NCBI GenBank assembly: GCA_037443705.1 | Contig: JBBINV010000001.1 | Span: forward strand, 1 to 64,000 | Length of the DNA: 64,000 nucleotides | Reading direction: 5' to 3' | DNA from: 2-02-FULL-66-14 sp037443705 | GTDB taxonomy: Bacteria > Pseudomonadota > Gammaproteobacteria > Burkholderiales > SG8-39 | Part shown: piece by piece, positions 45,623-53,677 of the stretch | Position numbering within the stretch: the first letter of the stretch is position 1 | How the letters are laid out: each line of letters begins with the position of its first letter | Program-made: the position numbers and the translations under genes | Notes under the pieces: model-generated | The model's database searches: none | Seen by the model: the letters and a program-made list of their open reading frames with translations, nothing else | Told to the model about the DNA's origin: nothing

Positions 45623-46577
45623 CCTTGGCGCCGGCGTCCTTGACCACCTTGGCCCACTTCGCGATCTCGCTCTTCACGAGCTTGCCGAATTCCTCCGGCG
45701 GCATGCCGCCGGCGTCCGCGCCCTGCTCGGCCCAGATCCGCTTCAGGTCCGGTGTGTTCATCGCCGCGACCACTTCCTTGTACATGCGGTCCTTGATGTC
45801 CCTGGGCGTTCCCTTGATCGCCCACAACCCGTACCAGGTGCGCACCTCGTAGCCGGGCACGCCCGCCTCCTGCACCGTCGGCACGTTCGGCAGGACGGGA
45901 TTTCGCACCGGGCTCGTGACCGCGAGCGCTACGAGCTTGCCCGACTTGATCTGCTGCGAGGAGGTGCCCATTCCGTCGAAGGCAAGGTCGACTTGCCCGG
46001 CGAGCAGGTCCACCATGAGGGGGCCGGCACCCCGATAGGGAATGTGGACCATGAACGTGCTGGTCATCGTTTTGAAGAGCTCGACCGACAGGTGGTGCGT
46101 GGTGCCGCTCCCCGCCGAGCCGTAGTTGAGCTTGCCGGGATTGGTTCGCGCGTACTCGATCAGGTCCTTCAGCGTCTTGAGCTTCCCGGCGTGCTTGGGA
46201 TGCACCACGACCACGTTCGGGACGAACGCCGCGACCGTGATCGGCTCGAAGTCCCGCTCGAGGCTGTAGGGCAGCCGCGCATAGAGGCTTTCGGCGATCG
46301 TATGGTGCACCGCGCCGAAGAACCAGTTGTAGCCGTCGGGCGCGCGCCTGGCGGCGTTCGCGGCGCCCACGGTGCCGCCTGCGCCGCCCTGGTTCTCCAC
46401 GATCACCTGCTGGCCGATGGTCTGCGACACGCGCGCCGCGATCGGGCGCGCGAACGTGTCGGTGCCGCCGCCTGCCGGGAACGGATTGAGATACGTGATC
46501 GGCTTCGCCGGCCAGCTCTGCGCCTGCGCTGAAACGGCGATCGTAGCGGCCGCAGCCGCGCACACGATTTTCAGCAC
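45612..46577 (-). CDS. Bug-type tripartite tricarboxylate transporter receptor
   Basis: Periplasmic binding protein of the TctC/Bug family, 321 residues. A signal peptide (LKIVCAAAAATIAVSAQAQ) precedes WPAKPITYLNPFPAGGGTDTFARPIA, VENQGGAGGTVGAANAARRAPDGYNW, GSAGSGTTHHLSVELFK and VHIPYRGAGPLMVDLLAGQVDLAFDG, all diagnostic. The GTG at 46575-46577 is preceded by GGAGGAGGAGAA; an ATG 11 codons upstream gives a poor signal peptide. No membrane components (TctA/TctB) are nearby, common for Bug orphans. Coupling to the ligase suggests malonate or a related dicarboxylate (inference). Confidence 0.93.
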   Translation of the reverse strand: MLKIVCAAAAATIAVSAQAQSWPAKPITYLNPFPAGGGTDTFARPIAARVSQTIGQQVIVENQGGAGGTVGAANAARRAPDGYNWFFGAVHHTIAESLYARLPYSLERDFEPITVAAFVPNVVVVHPKHAGKLKTLKDLIEYARTNPGKLNYGSAGSGTTHHLSVELFKTMTSTFMVHIPYRGAGPLMVDLLAGQVDLAFDGMGTSSQQIKSGKLVALAVTSPVRNPVLPNVPTVQEAGVPGYEVRTWYGLWAIKGTPRDIKDRMYKEVVAAMNTPDLKRIWAEQGADAGGMPPEEFGKLVKSEIAKWAKVVKDAGAKVDN

Positions 46578-46596
46578 TTCTCCTCCTCCGAAGAAT

Positions 46597-46627
46597 TTGT
46601 GGTAGGCCATTGAAGAAAAATTATAAT
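46597..46627 (+). promoter_or_regulatory. possible promoter of the crotonase gene
   Basis: A perfect -10 TATAAT at 46622-46627 has TTGTGG 19 nt upstream (46597-46602). It lies between the divergent Bug receptor and crotonase genes, 21 nt before the crotonase ATG. The -35 and spacing are suboptimal. Confidence 0.45.
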
Positions 46628-46648
46628 GGCCGCGAAGGGGAAACCGTC

Positions 46649-47428
46649 ATGGCCGGCCTGGTCGTGCGTCGCGAGGGATCGATCGGCTGGATCGCGTTCT
46701 CGAATCCGGCGCGCCACAACGCGATCAACTACGAGATGATCCGCGCGCTGCCCGAGGCGGTCGCCGAGCTCGACCGGAGCGCGGTGCTCCGCGCGATCGT
46801 GCTCGCGGGCGAGGGTGCCGATTTCGTCTCCGGCGTCGACATGAGCGAGCTCGGCCGCACCCGCGGCTCGATGGGGGCGACGGCCACCTACAACGCCGCG
46901 ATCGAAGACGTCTACCACGCGATCGTCCACTGCCGCAAGCCGACGCTCGCCGCGATCCGCGGCGCCTGCTTCGGCATCGGCGTGTCGCTCGCGGTGTACT
47001 GCGACCTGCGCGTGGCGGCCGAGGATGCGGTGTTCGCGCAACTGGCGGCGCGACGCGGCCTCGGAGTGTCGTATTCGAGCGTCAAGCGCATGGTGGACCT
47101 CGTCGGTCCGGCGCACACGGCGGAAATGCTCTACACCGCGCGCCGCTACCGCGCCGCGGAAGCGGAGGCGATCGGGCTGATCAACCGCCGCGTGGCGCCG
47201 GAGGCGCTGGAGCGCGAGACCGCGGCGCTCGCCGCGGCGATCGCGGAGAACGCGCCGCTTTCGGTCACCGCGGCCAAGCACGCGATCCGCGCCGCGCTCG
47301 CCGACCCGGGCCATGCCGACCTTCGGGACGTGCAGGCGGCGATCGACGCCTGCCACGCAGCCGAGGACTACGACGAAGGCCGCGCCGCGTTTCAAGAGAA
47401 GCGAAAGCCTCAGTTCAAAGGCCGTTAG
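46649..47428 (+). CDS. crotonase-fold protein (enoyl-CoA hydratase/isomerase family)
   Basis: 259 residues from ATG 46649 (AAGGGG upstream). The fold is clear: NPARHNAINYEMIRALPEA at the N-terminus, LAGEGADFVSGVDM (oxyanion-hole region) and AIRGACFGIGVSLAVYCDLRVAAEDAVFAQ. Both positions that hold the catalytic Glu residues of true enoyl-CoA hydratases appear changed: the GGGxEL-type motif reads GIGVSL, and the PE-type motif reads LAARRGLG. The reaction is therefore uncertain; crotonase-fold decarboxylases, hydrolases and isomerases also lack them. It is divergent from the Bug receptor and converges with the aminotransferase gene. Confidence 0.85.
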   Translation: MAGLVVRREGSIGWIAFSNPARHNAINYEMIRALPEAVAELDRSAVLRAIVLAGEGADFVSGVDMSELGRTRGSMGATATYNAAIEDVYHAIVHCRKPTLAAIRGACFGIGVSLAVYCDLRVAAEDAVFAQLAARRGLGVSYSSVKRMVDLVGPAHTAEMLYTARRYRAAEAEAIGLINRRVAPEALERETAALAAAIAENAPLSVTAAKHAIRAALADPGHADLRDVQAAIDACHAAEDYDEGRAAFQEKRKPQFKGR

Positions 47429-47431
47429 ATT

Positions 47432-48631
47432 TCAAGCGGCGGCGCGCGCGGGCGCGGCGCGGCATTCGGCGAGCCAGGCCATCGCGGCCTGCACGCCTTC
47501 GCGCCGGATCGGGACGCCCGCGAGCGAAAGGCCCATCTCGCAGCCGGCGAGCGTGCCGACGAGCATCAGGTCGTTGAAGTCGCCGAGGTGGCCGATGCGG
47601 AACACCTTGCCCGCGAGCTTTCCGAGTCCCGTGCCGAGCGAGAGATCGAACGCTTCGAGGACCGTCTTGCGCGCGCGATCGGCGTCGTGGCCGGGGGGCA
47701 TGAGCACCGCGGTGAGGGAGGCGGAGTATTCGGCGGGGTTCGAAGCGAGCACCTCGAGCCCCCAGGCGCGCACCGCGCGGCGCGTGGCTTCCGCGTGCCT
47801 GCGGTGGCGCGCGAACACGTTCTCGAGCCCCTCCTCGTCGAGCAGCATCTTCAGCGCCTCGCGAAGACCGTAGAGCAGGTTCGTGGCCGGAGTGTACGGA
47901 AAGTAGCCGCTGCGGCCGTTGGCGATCATCTCGTCCCAGCTCCAGTAACCGCGCGGGAGCTTCGCGGTTTTTGCGGCGGTGAGCGCCTTTTGCGAGACGC
48001 AGTTGAACGACAGCCCCGGGGGCAGCATCAGGCCCTTCTGCGAGCCCGCGACCGTCACGTCGACGCCCCACTCGTCGTGCCGGTAGTCGATCGAGGCGAG
48101 CGAAGAGATCGTGTCGACCATGAAGAGCGCAGGATGCGCTGCGGCGTCGATCGCGGCGCGCACCTCGGCGATGCGCGAGGCGACTCCGGTAGAGGTCTCG
48201 TTGTGGACCACGCAGACCGCTCTTATCTCGCGCTTGAGATCCTTCTTCAGCACATCCTCCATTCGCTCCGGGTCCGCACCGGTCCGCCAATCTCCCGGAA
48301 TGAACTCCGGCTGAAGGCCGAGGCGCTGCGCGAGCTTGTGCCACAGCGTCGCGAAGTGGCCGGTCTCGTACATGAGCACGCGATCGCCCGGCGAGAGCGT
48401 GTTCGCAAGGGCGGCCTCCCAGGCACCGGTGCCGGAGGCGGGATAGATCACCACCTCGCTCTGCACGGTCTTGAAGACGCGCTTCATCCCGGCAAGCACC
48501 GTGCGGCCGAGCTCGCCGAACTCCGGCCCGCGATGATCGATCGTGGGCGCGTCGATCGCGCGCAGGACCCGGTCGGGGACGTTGGTCGGCCCGGGTATCT
48601 GGAGGAAATGTCGGCCTGCGTTCCTGGGCAT
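47432..48631 (-). CDS. serine-glyoxylate/alanine-glyoxylate-type aminotransferase (class V)
   Basis: PLP enzyme of 399 residues that probably transfers an amino group to glyoxylate. LQIPGPTNVPDRVLRAID, DHRGPEF, YPASGTGAWEAAL, VHNETSTGV, MVDTISSLAS and the Schiff-base Lys199 in VAGSQKGLMLPPGLSF are family markers. ATG 48631 has GGGAGG at good spacing; the frame is open upstream but overlaps the divergent GntR gene. The gene faces a GntR regulator across 51 bp containing a palindrome, and the next functional gene beyond that regulator is a 2-hydroxyacid dehydrogenase, so glyoxylate metabolism is a coherent theme. Confidence 0.9.
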   Translation of the reverse strand: MPRNAGRHFLQIPGPTNVPDRVLRAIDAPTIDHRGPEFGELGRTVLAGMKRVFKTVQSEVVIYPASGTGAWEAALANTLSPGDRVLMYETGHFATLWHKLAQRLGLQPEFIPGDWRTGADPERMEDVLKKDLKREIRAVCVVHNETSTGVASRIAEVRAAIDAAAHPALFMVDTISSLASIDYRHDEWGVDVTVAGSQKGLMLPPGLSFNCVSQKALTAAKTAKLPRGYWSWDEMIANGRSGYFPYTPATNLLYGLREALKMLLDEEGLENVFARHRRHAEATRRAVRAWGLEVLASNPAEYSASLTAVLMPPGHDADRARKTVLEAFDLSLGTGLGKLAGKVFRIGHLGDFNDLMLVGTLAGCEMGLSLAGVPIRREGVQAAMAWLAECRAAPARAAA

Positions 48632-48661
48632 GCAGCCTCCCGGATTGCGTCCAGTCTCGGA

Positions 48662-48684
48662 ATTTTGTATTCTGCATTCAAAAT
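48662..48684. promoter_or_regulatory. palindromic operator candidate for the GntR regulator
   Basis: ATTTTGTAT (48662-48670) and ATTCAAAAT (48676-48684) match as inverted arms at 8 of 9 positions around the 5-nt spacer TCTGC. The element sits between the divergent aminotransferase and GntR genes and runs into the GntR start codon, an arrangement typical of autoregulated GntR/FCD repressors. Confidence 0.6.
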
Positions 48685-49339
48685 GGACGCGGCGCAAGCC
48701 ATCGAGCCGATTCAGCGCCGTCCCCTGCACGAGGAGGCGGTAGGCCGGCTGCGCGATCGGATCGTGCAGGGAAGCCTCGCGCCCGGCGCGCGCCTGAACG
48801 AGCGGCTGTTGTGCGCGCAGCTCGGGATTTCGCGAACGCCGTTGCGCGAAGCGTTCAAGCTCCTCGCCGCAGAAGGACTGATCGAGCTGCTCCCGAACCG
48901 CGGCGCGATGGTCGCGCGCCTGGACCCGGAGCGGCTCAAGCACAGCTTCGCCGTGATGGGCGCGCTCGAAGCGCTCGCCGGGGAACTTGCTTGCGCGCGC
49001 GCGAGCGCCGAGAGCATCGACGCGGTAAAGCGGCTCCACGCCGATATGGTCGCGGCGCATGCGCGCGGCGACCTCGCAGCCTATTTCAGCTTCAACCAGG
49101 CGATTCACCTGAAGCTGGTCGAAGCTTCCGGGAACCCGGTGCTGGTGCAGACTTACCGGCAGCTGAATGCCAACGTGCGCCGCGCCCGCTACATGGCGAA
49201 CCTCTCGGCCGAGCGCTGGGACGCGGCGATGCGCGAACACGAGGAGATCCTGGCGGCGTTCGCGGCGCGCGACGCGGCGCGCCTGAAGCGCCTGCTCGAC
49301 GCGCACCTCGCGGCGAAGCTCGCCTCGGTGCTCGGGTGA
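48683..49339 (+). CDS. GntR family (FCD) transcriptional regulator
   Basis: 218 residues. The N-terminal winged HTH reads LHEEAVGRLRDRIVQGSLAPGARLNERLLCAQLGISRTPLREAFKLLAAEGLIELLPNRGAMVA (about residues 15-77), a standard GntR pattern. The helical FCD ligand domain follows (FNQAIHLKLVEASGNPVL; REHEEILAAFAARDAARLKRLLDAHL) with His residues that bind metal in relatives. It is divergent from the aminotransferase and its stop overlaps the GTG of the dehydrogenase, so it probably controls both sides in response to an organic acid. Confidence 0.93.
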   Translation: MDAAQAIEPIQRRPLHEEAVGRLRDRIVQGSLAPGARLNERLLCAQLGISRTPLREAFKLLAAEGLIELLPNRGAMVARLDPERLKHSFAVMGALEALAGELACARASAESIDAVKRLHADMVAAHARGDLAAYFSFNQAIHLKLVEASGNPVLVQTYRQLNANVRRARYMANLSAERWDAAMREHEEILAAFAARDAARLKRLLDAHLAAKLASVLG

Positions 49340-52131
49340 AGGCGCTCGAAGCGCGGCTGCGCCGCGAAATACACGCCGAGGTGCATTTCGACGCGGCGAG
49401 CCGCGGCCGCTATTCGACCGACGCCTCGATCTACCAGGTGAAGCCCCTCGGCGTGGTCGTGCCGCGCACCGAGGAGGCCGCGCGCGGCGCGATCGCCATC
49501 GCGGCCGAGGAAGGCGCGCCGGTCCTGCCGCGCGGCGCCGGCAGCTCGCAGTGCGGCCAGACCGTAGGCGCGGCTCTCGTCATCGACGATTCGAAGTACT
49601 TGAACCGGATCGTCGAAGTGAATACGGCCGAGCGCGCGGCGGTCGTACAGCCCGGCGTGGTACTGGACTCGCTGAACGCGAAGCTCCGGCCGCTCGGCCT
49701 GTGGTTTCCGGTGGACGTCTCCACTTCGGCTCAGGCCACCCTCGGCGGCATGGCCGGGAACAACTCGTGCGGCTCGCGCTCGATCGCCTACGGCAACATG
49801 GTCCACAACGTGACCGCGATCGACGCCGTCACAAGCGACGGGCGGCGCCTGCGCTTCGGCCCGATGCGCGAGGACTCCGAGCTCGACCGCAAGCTCGCCG
49901 CGCTGTACGAGAGAGAGAAGGACGAGATTGCGGCGCGCTTTCCGGTCGTGCCGCGGCGCGTGGCGGGCTACAACCTCGACCACCTCGGTCCGCCGTACGC
50001 CAACTCCGCGCACCTGCTCGTCGGCTCGGAGGGCACGCTCGCCTATTTCGAGCGCCTGCATCTTCGGCTTTCACCGCTGCCGCGCGCGCGCTCGCTCGGC
50101 GTTTGCCACTTCCCGCGCTTCTATTGCGCGATGGAGAGCGCGCAGCACATCGTCAGGCTCGGCCCCTCGGCGGTGGAACTCGTAGACCGCACCATGATCG
50201 AGCTGGCGCGCGAGATCGGCGCGTTCCGCAGGACCGTGGATGCGTTCATCAGGGGAGAGCCGGACGCGATCCTCCTGGTCGAGTTTTCCGGGGAGGAGAA
50301 CCAGACACCGAATCTGAGGCGGCTCACCCGGCTGATGGCCGATCTGGGGTTTCCCGGCAGCGTGGTCGAGGTCGTCGATCCGCGACTCCAGAAGGACATC
50401 TGGGAGGTGCGCAAGGCGGGCCTCAACATCATGATGTCGATGAAGGGCGACGGAAAGCCCGTTTCCTTCATCGAGGACTGCGCGGTGCCGCTCGAGCACC
50501 TGGCCGAATACACGGCGCGCCTCACCGAGGTCTTCGAGCGCCACGGCACGCGCGGCACCTGGTACGCGCATGCCTCGGTAGGGTGTTTGCACGTGCGGCC
50601 GGTGCTCGACATGCGGCGCGACGGCGCGCAGAAGATGCGCGCGATTGCGGAAGAGGCCTGCGCGCTCGTGCGGCGGTACAAGGGCGCGTATTCGGGCGAG
50701 CACGGCGACGGCCTGGTGCGCTCGGAGTGGATCGCGCCCTTCTTCGGGCCGCGGCTCACCGCGGCGCTCGCCGAGGTGAAGTCCTGGCTCGATCCGAAGG
50801 GCCTCATGAATCCCGGCAAGATCGTGAATCCGCCGAAGATGGACGACCACTCGCTGTTTCGCCATCCGCCGGGCTATCGTACGGTGGCGCTCGAGACCGC
50901 GCTCGACTGGAGCGCGTGGGGCGGCTTCGACAAGGCCGTGGAGATGTGCAACAACAACGGCCACTGCCGCAAGTTCGACGCCGGCACCATGTGCCCGTCC
51001 TATCGCGCGACGCGGGACGAGATGCACCTCACGCGCGGGCGCGCCAACACGCTTCGCCTTGCGCTTTCGAACCAGATCCCGTTCGATGCGGCGAAGGACG
51101 CCCTTGACCTCTGCGTAGGCTGCAAGGGCTGCAGGCGCGAGTGCCCCACCGGGGTGGACATGGCGCGCATGAAAATCGAATTTCTGTCCCATTACAGGGC
51201 AAGACACGGCCTTTCGCTTCGGGACCGCGCCATCGCCTGGCTGCCGCGCTATGCACCCGTTGCAGCACGTTTTCCGGCTCTTTCGAATTTCTTCTCTGAA
51301 AACCTGAAGCCCTACCTGGGATTCGCTGCGCCGCGCGATTTGCCGCGCTGGCGGCGCGATTACTTCGTCGATCGCGCCTGGCCCAAGCGCGGCAGCCGCG
51401 AGGTGGTGCTGTTCGTGGACACCTTCAACCGCTGGTTCGAGCCCGGGAACGCGCGCGCCGCGATCCGCGTGCTCGAGGCCGCGGGCTACCGCGTGCATGC
51501 GCCGCAGCCCGTGATTGGCGCTCGGCCGCTGTGCTGCGGGCGCACATTCCTCTCGGTGGGGCTCGCCGAAGAAGCCAAGCGCGAAGCGCGCCGGATGCTG
51601 AAGGCGTTCCGGCCGTACCTCGAGCAGGGCCTGCCGGTGCTGGGTCTCGAGCCCTCGTGCCTGTTCACGCTCAAGGACGAGTTCGGCGTCCTGCTGCCCG
51701 GCGCGGAAACCGCCCGCCTCGCCAATCGCGCGATGCTTTTCGAAGAATTCATTGCCGACGAAGCTCAGGCCGGCCGCTGCAGGCTCGATCTGAAGCCGGT
51801 GGCCGGCGAAGCGCTGCTGCACGGCCATTGCCACCAGAAGGCGTTCGGCGTGATGGGTGCAGTGGAGCGCGCCCTGAAGCTGATTCCCGGCCTCTCCGTG
51901 AAAGAGATCGAGTCCTCGTGCTGCGGCATGGCGGGAAGCTTCGGCTACGAAGCCGAGCACTACGAAGTCTCGATGAAGATGGCGCAGCTCGACCTGCTGC
52001 CCGCGATCCGCAGATCGACGCCCGAGACCCTGCTCGTCGCCGACGGCGCGAGCTGCCGCGCGCAGGTCGCGCACGGCGCGAACCGCGAGGCGCTGCACGC
52101 AGCGCGAGTGCTGGAGCGCGCGCTCGCCTAG
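49336..52131 (+). CDS. fused FAD/Fe-S 2-hydroxyacid dehydrogenase (GlcD-GlcF-like)
   Basis: 931-residue fusion. The N-terminal FAD-binding (PCMH) domain shows VLPRGAGSSQCGQTVG and GGMAGNNSCGSRSIAYG, followed by the FAD-oxidase C-terminal domain (VGSEGTLAYFERLHLRL; GAYSGEHGDGLVRSEW; NPGKIVNPP). A ferredoxin part has two cysteine clusters (CNNNGHCRK...MCPSY; CVGCKGCRRECPTGV), then cysteine-rich CCG domains (RPLCCGRTFL; SSCCGMAGSFGYEAEHYE). Such fusions oxidise D-lactate, glycolate or D-2-hydroxyglutarate and pass electrons to the membrane; the substrate is not evident. The GTG overlaps the GntR stop (GTGA), and an aminotransferase for glyoxylate nearby favours glycolate or a related acid. Confidence 0.92.
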   Translation: MKALEARLRREIHAEVHFDAASRGRYSTDASIYQVKPLGVVVPRTEEAARGAIAIAAEEGAPVLPRGAGSSQCGQTVGAALVIDDSKYLNRIVEVNTAERAAVVQPGVVLDSLNAKLRPLGLWFPVDVSTSAQATLGGMAGNNSCGSRSIAYGNMVHNVTAIDAVTSDGRRLRFGPMREDSELDRKLAALYEREKDEIAARFPVVPRRVAGYNLDHLGPPYANSAHLLVGSEGTLAYFERLHLRLSPLPRARSLGVCHFPRFYCAMESAQHIVRLGPSAVELVDRTMIELAREIGAFRRTVDAFIRGEPDAILLVEFSGEENQTPNLRRLTRLMADLGFPGSVVEVVDPRLQKDIWEVRKAGLNIMMSMKGDGKPVSFIEDCAVPLEHLAEYTARLTEVFERHGTRGTWYAHASVGCLHVRPVLDMRRDGAQKMRAIAEEACALVRRYKGAYSGEHGDGLVRSEWIAPFFGPRLTAALAEVKSWLDPKGLMNPGKIVNPPKMDDHSLFRHPPGYRTVALETALDWSAWGGFDKAVEMCNNNGHCRKFDAGTMCPSYRATRDEMHLTRGRANTLRLALSNQIPFDAAKDALDLCVGCKGCRRECPTGVDMARMKIEFLSHYRARHGLSLRDRAIAWLPRYAPVAARFPALSNFFSENLKPYLGFAAPRDLPRWRRDYFVDRAWPKRGSREVVLFVDTFNRWFEPGNARAAIRVLEAAGYRVHAPQPVIGARPLCCGRTFLSVGLAEEAKREARRMLKAFRPYLEQGLPVLGLEPSCLFTLKDEFGVLLPGAETARLANRAMLFEEFIADEAQAGRCRLDLKPVAGEALLHGHCHQKAFGVMGAVERALKLIPGLSVKEIESSCCGMAGSFGYEAEHYEVSMKMAQLDLLPAIRRSTPETLLVADGASCRAQVAHGANREALHAARVLERALA

Positions 52132-52141
52132 AATTGCCGGC

Positions 52142-52852
52142 GTGGAGCCGCACGCTGGCGATACCGGAACGCTGATCCGTTCGCGCATCGAGATCGCGCG
52201 CATCCTGCGGGAGCTGCAGGCGCGCGGCGAGCCGGTGACCGCCTACCTCGACGAGGGCGAGGAAGAGCGCCTGTTCATCGGGCAGATCGTCGCGGTGGAG
52301 CCGGACGAGGGCTACGTGCTCGCCGAGTTCGGCGCCGACAAGGGGGCGAACACGGCGCTGCTCGCGCTCGGGACGGCGACCTTGCACGCCAACGACGCGC
52401 GCACCCATCTCGAGTTTCCTGCGATCGGGCCGCACGAGGCGCAGCACGGCGGGCGCGCGGTGCTGCGCTTCGCGTTTCCGCCGCTGCTCGTGCGCCTGCA
52501 GCGGCGCGAACATGCGCGGATCCGGATTCCCGCGGCGGTGCAGCTGCGCTGCATCGCCGACAGCGCGGGGACCGCGCCGTTCGAGGCGCGCGTGGTCGAT
52601 GTGAGCCCGGGGGGCGTGGGCGCAATCGTGTTCGATGCCCGAATTCACCTCGACCCCGGGACGCATCTGCGGCGCTCCAAGATCGTGTTCCCCGACGCCG
52701 CGGCGGTGCTGGTGGACCTTGAAGTGCGCTACACGCGGCAAGTCGTGCTCGAGGACGGCACGGCCGCACGGCGGGCCGGCTGCCGGTTCATCGGCTCGGC
52801 GCGCGACCTCGAGCGCCTGGTGCACGCCTTCATCAGTACGCTACCCGACTGA
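52142..52852 (+). CDS. YcgR-like PilZ domain protein (c-di-GMP effector)
   Basis: 236 residues from the GTG at 52142. The N-terminal half has the YcgR-N-like beta fold (VTAYLDEGEEERLFIGQIVAV). The C-terminal PilZ domain carries both c-di-GMP motifs: RxxxR as RREHAR at about 121-126 and DVSPGGVG at about 153-160. YcgR proteins slow flagella or alter envelope functions when c-di-GMP is high. No flagellar genes are in the window. It lies 10 bp after the dehydrogenase gene, perhaps by chance, and converges with the hydrolase gene after 1 bp. Confidence 0.88.
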   Translation: MEPHAGDTGTLIRSRIEIARILRELQARGEPVTAYLDEGEEERLFIGQIVAVEPDEGYVLAEFGADKGANTALLALGTATLHANDARTHLEFPAIGPHEAQHGGRAVLRFAFPPLLVRLQRREHARIRIPAAVQLRCIADSAGTAPFEARVVDVSPGGVGAIVFDARIHLDPGTHLRRSKIVFPDAAAVLVDLEVRYTRQVVLEDGTAARRAGCRFIGSARDLERLVHAFISTLPD

Positions 52853-52853
52853 C

Positions 52854-53609
52854 TCAGCACCTGGGGAGCCAGCGATGGAGCCAATCCTTCGCGCGCTGGC
52901 GCGCGTGGCGCGTCGCGATTTTCTCCTCGGGGCTCGCATCGCGCCGGAAGTCGAAGGCGCGCCGCGCGAGCGGATACATCTGGATCTCCACCGGAACGCC
53001 GCGCTCCCAGAGCGCGTAGAAGGCGCGGCCGTTGGTGAGGCGCCGCGCCTCGAAGTCGCCTTCCCCGATCAGCATCAGCACCGGCGCGCGGATCTTCTCG
53101 ACTTCGGGCGCAATCGAGTAGATCTGGTGCGGCTCGGGCGCGTTCGGGTTCTGGAAGTGGCCATAGTAGGAAACGATCGCGGCGATATCCTGCGGGCGCT
53201 TCGCCGCGAGACGCAGCGCGTAGTAGGGTCCGCGCGACACGCCCACGATGCCGGCAGGACCCTTGCACGCGTCCCTGTGCTTGAGGAGCGCATCGAATGC
53301 GGCCTCGACATCGCCTTCGGTGCCGGGATCGTGCGGCACCGGCCAGCGGTCGATCAGGCGCCCCTTCTGCCAGTCCGGCGCCGCGACCAGGAATCCCTGC
53401 GCCGCAAGCTCCCGCACGTGCGCGCGCTCCTCGTCCTCGTAGCCGCGGCGCGCGTGGATGAAGAGCACCGGCGGAAACGGACCCGCGCCCGCGGGCCGCG
53501 CGACTTCCACCGGCACCTCGACGTCGCCGTTTCGCACCGTGATCGATTCGAGCGTCTGCGCCTCGAGCGGCGATGCGAGCGCGAGCGCCAGCCAAGCCAG
53601 CCGTTTCAT
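52854..53609 (-). CDS. secreted dienelactone-hydrolase-like alpha/beta hydrolase
   Basis: 251 residues with a signal peptide (KRLAWLALALASPLEAQ). The alpha/beta hydrolase fold of the dienelactone hydrolase family is recognisable: VLFIHARRGYEDEERAHVRELAAQGFLVAAPD, nucleophile elbow GVSRG with Ser125, the acid Asp185 in IGEGDFEA, and a C-terminal YPLARRAFDF. Family members have His just before AF or GF in this last motif; here it is Arg217, so the triad looks incomplete. The family usually works in the cytoplasm; this one is predicted to be exported. ATG 53609 has GGGAGG upstream. Real substrate unknown. Confidence 0.8.
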   Translation of the reverse strand: MKRLAWLALALASPLEAQTLESITVRNGDVEVPVEVARPAGAGPFPPVLFIHARRGYEDEERAHVRELAAQGFLVAAPDWQKGRLIDRWPVPHDPGTEGDVEAAFDALLKHRDACKGPAGIVGVSRGPYYALRLAAKRPQDIAAIVSYYGHFQNPNAPEPHQIYSIAPEVEKIRAPVLMLIGEGDFEARRLTNGRAFYALWERGVPVEIQMYPLARRAFDFRRDASPEEKIATRHARQRAKDWLHRWLPRC

Positions 53610-53677
53610 GCAGTCCTCCCGGGACCGATTTTCGCCCCGTGCTCCGTACCCGGGGATCAGTGAAATTTCTTCGGCAA

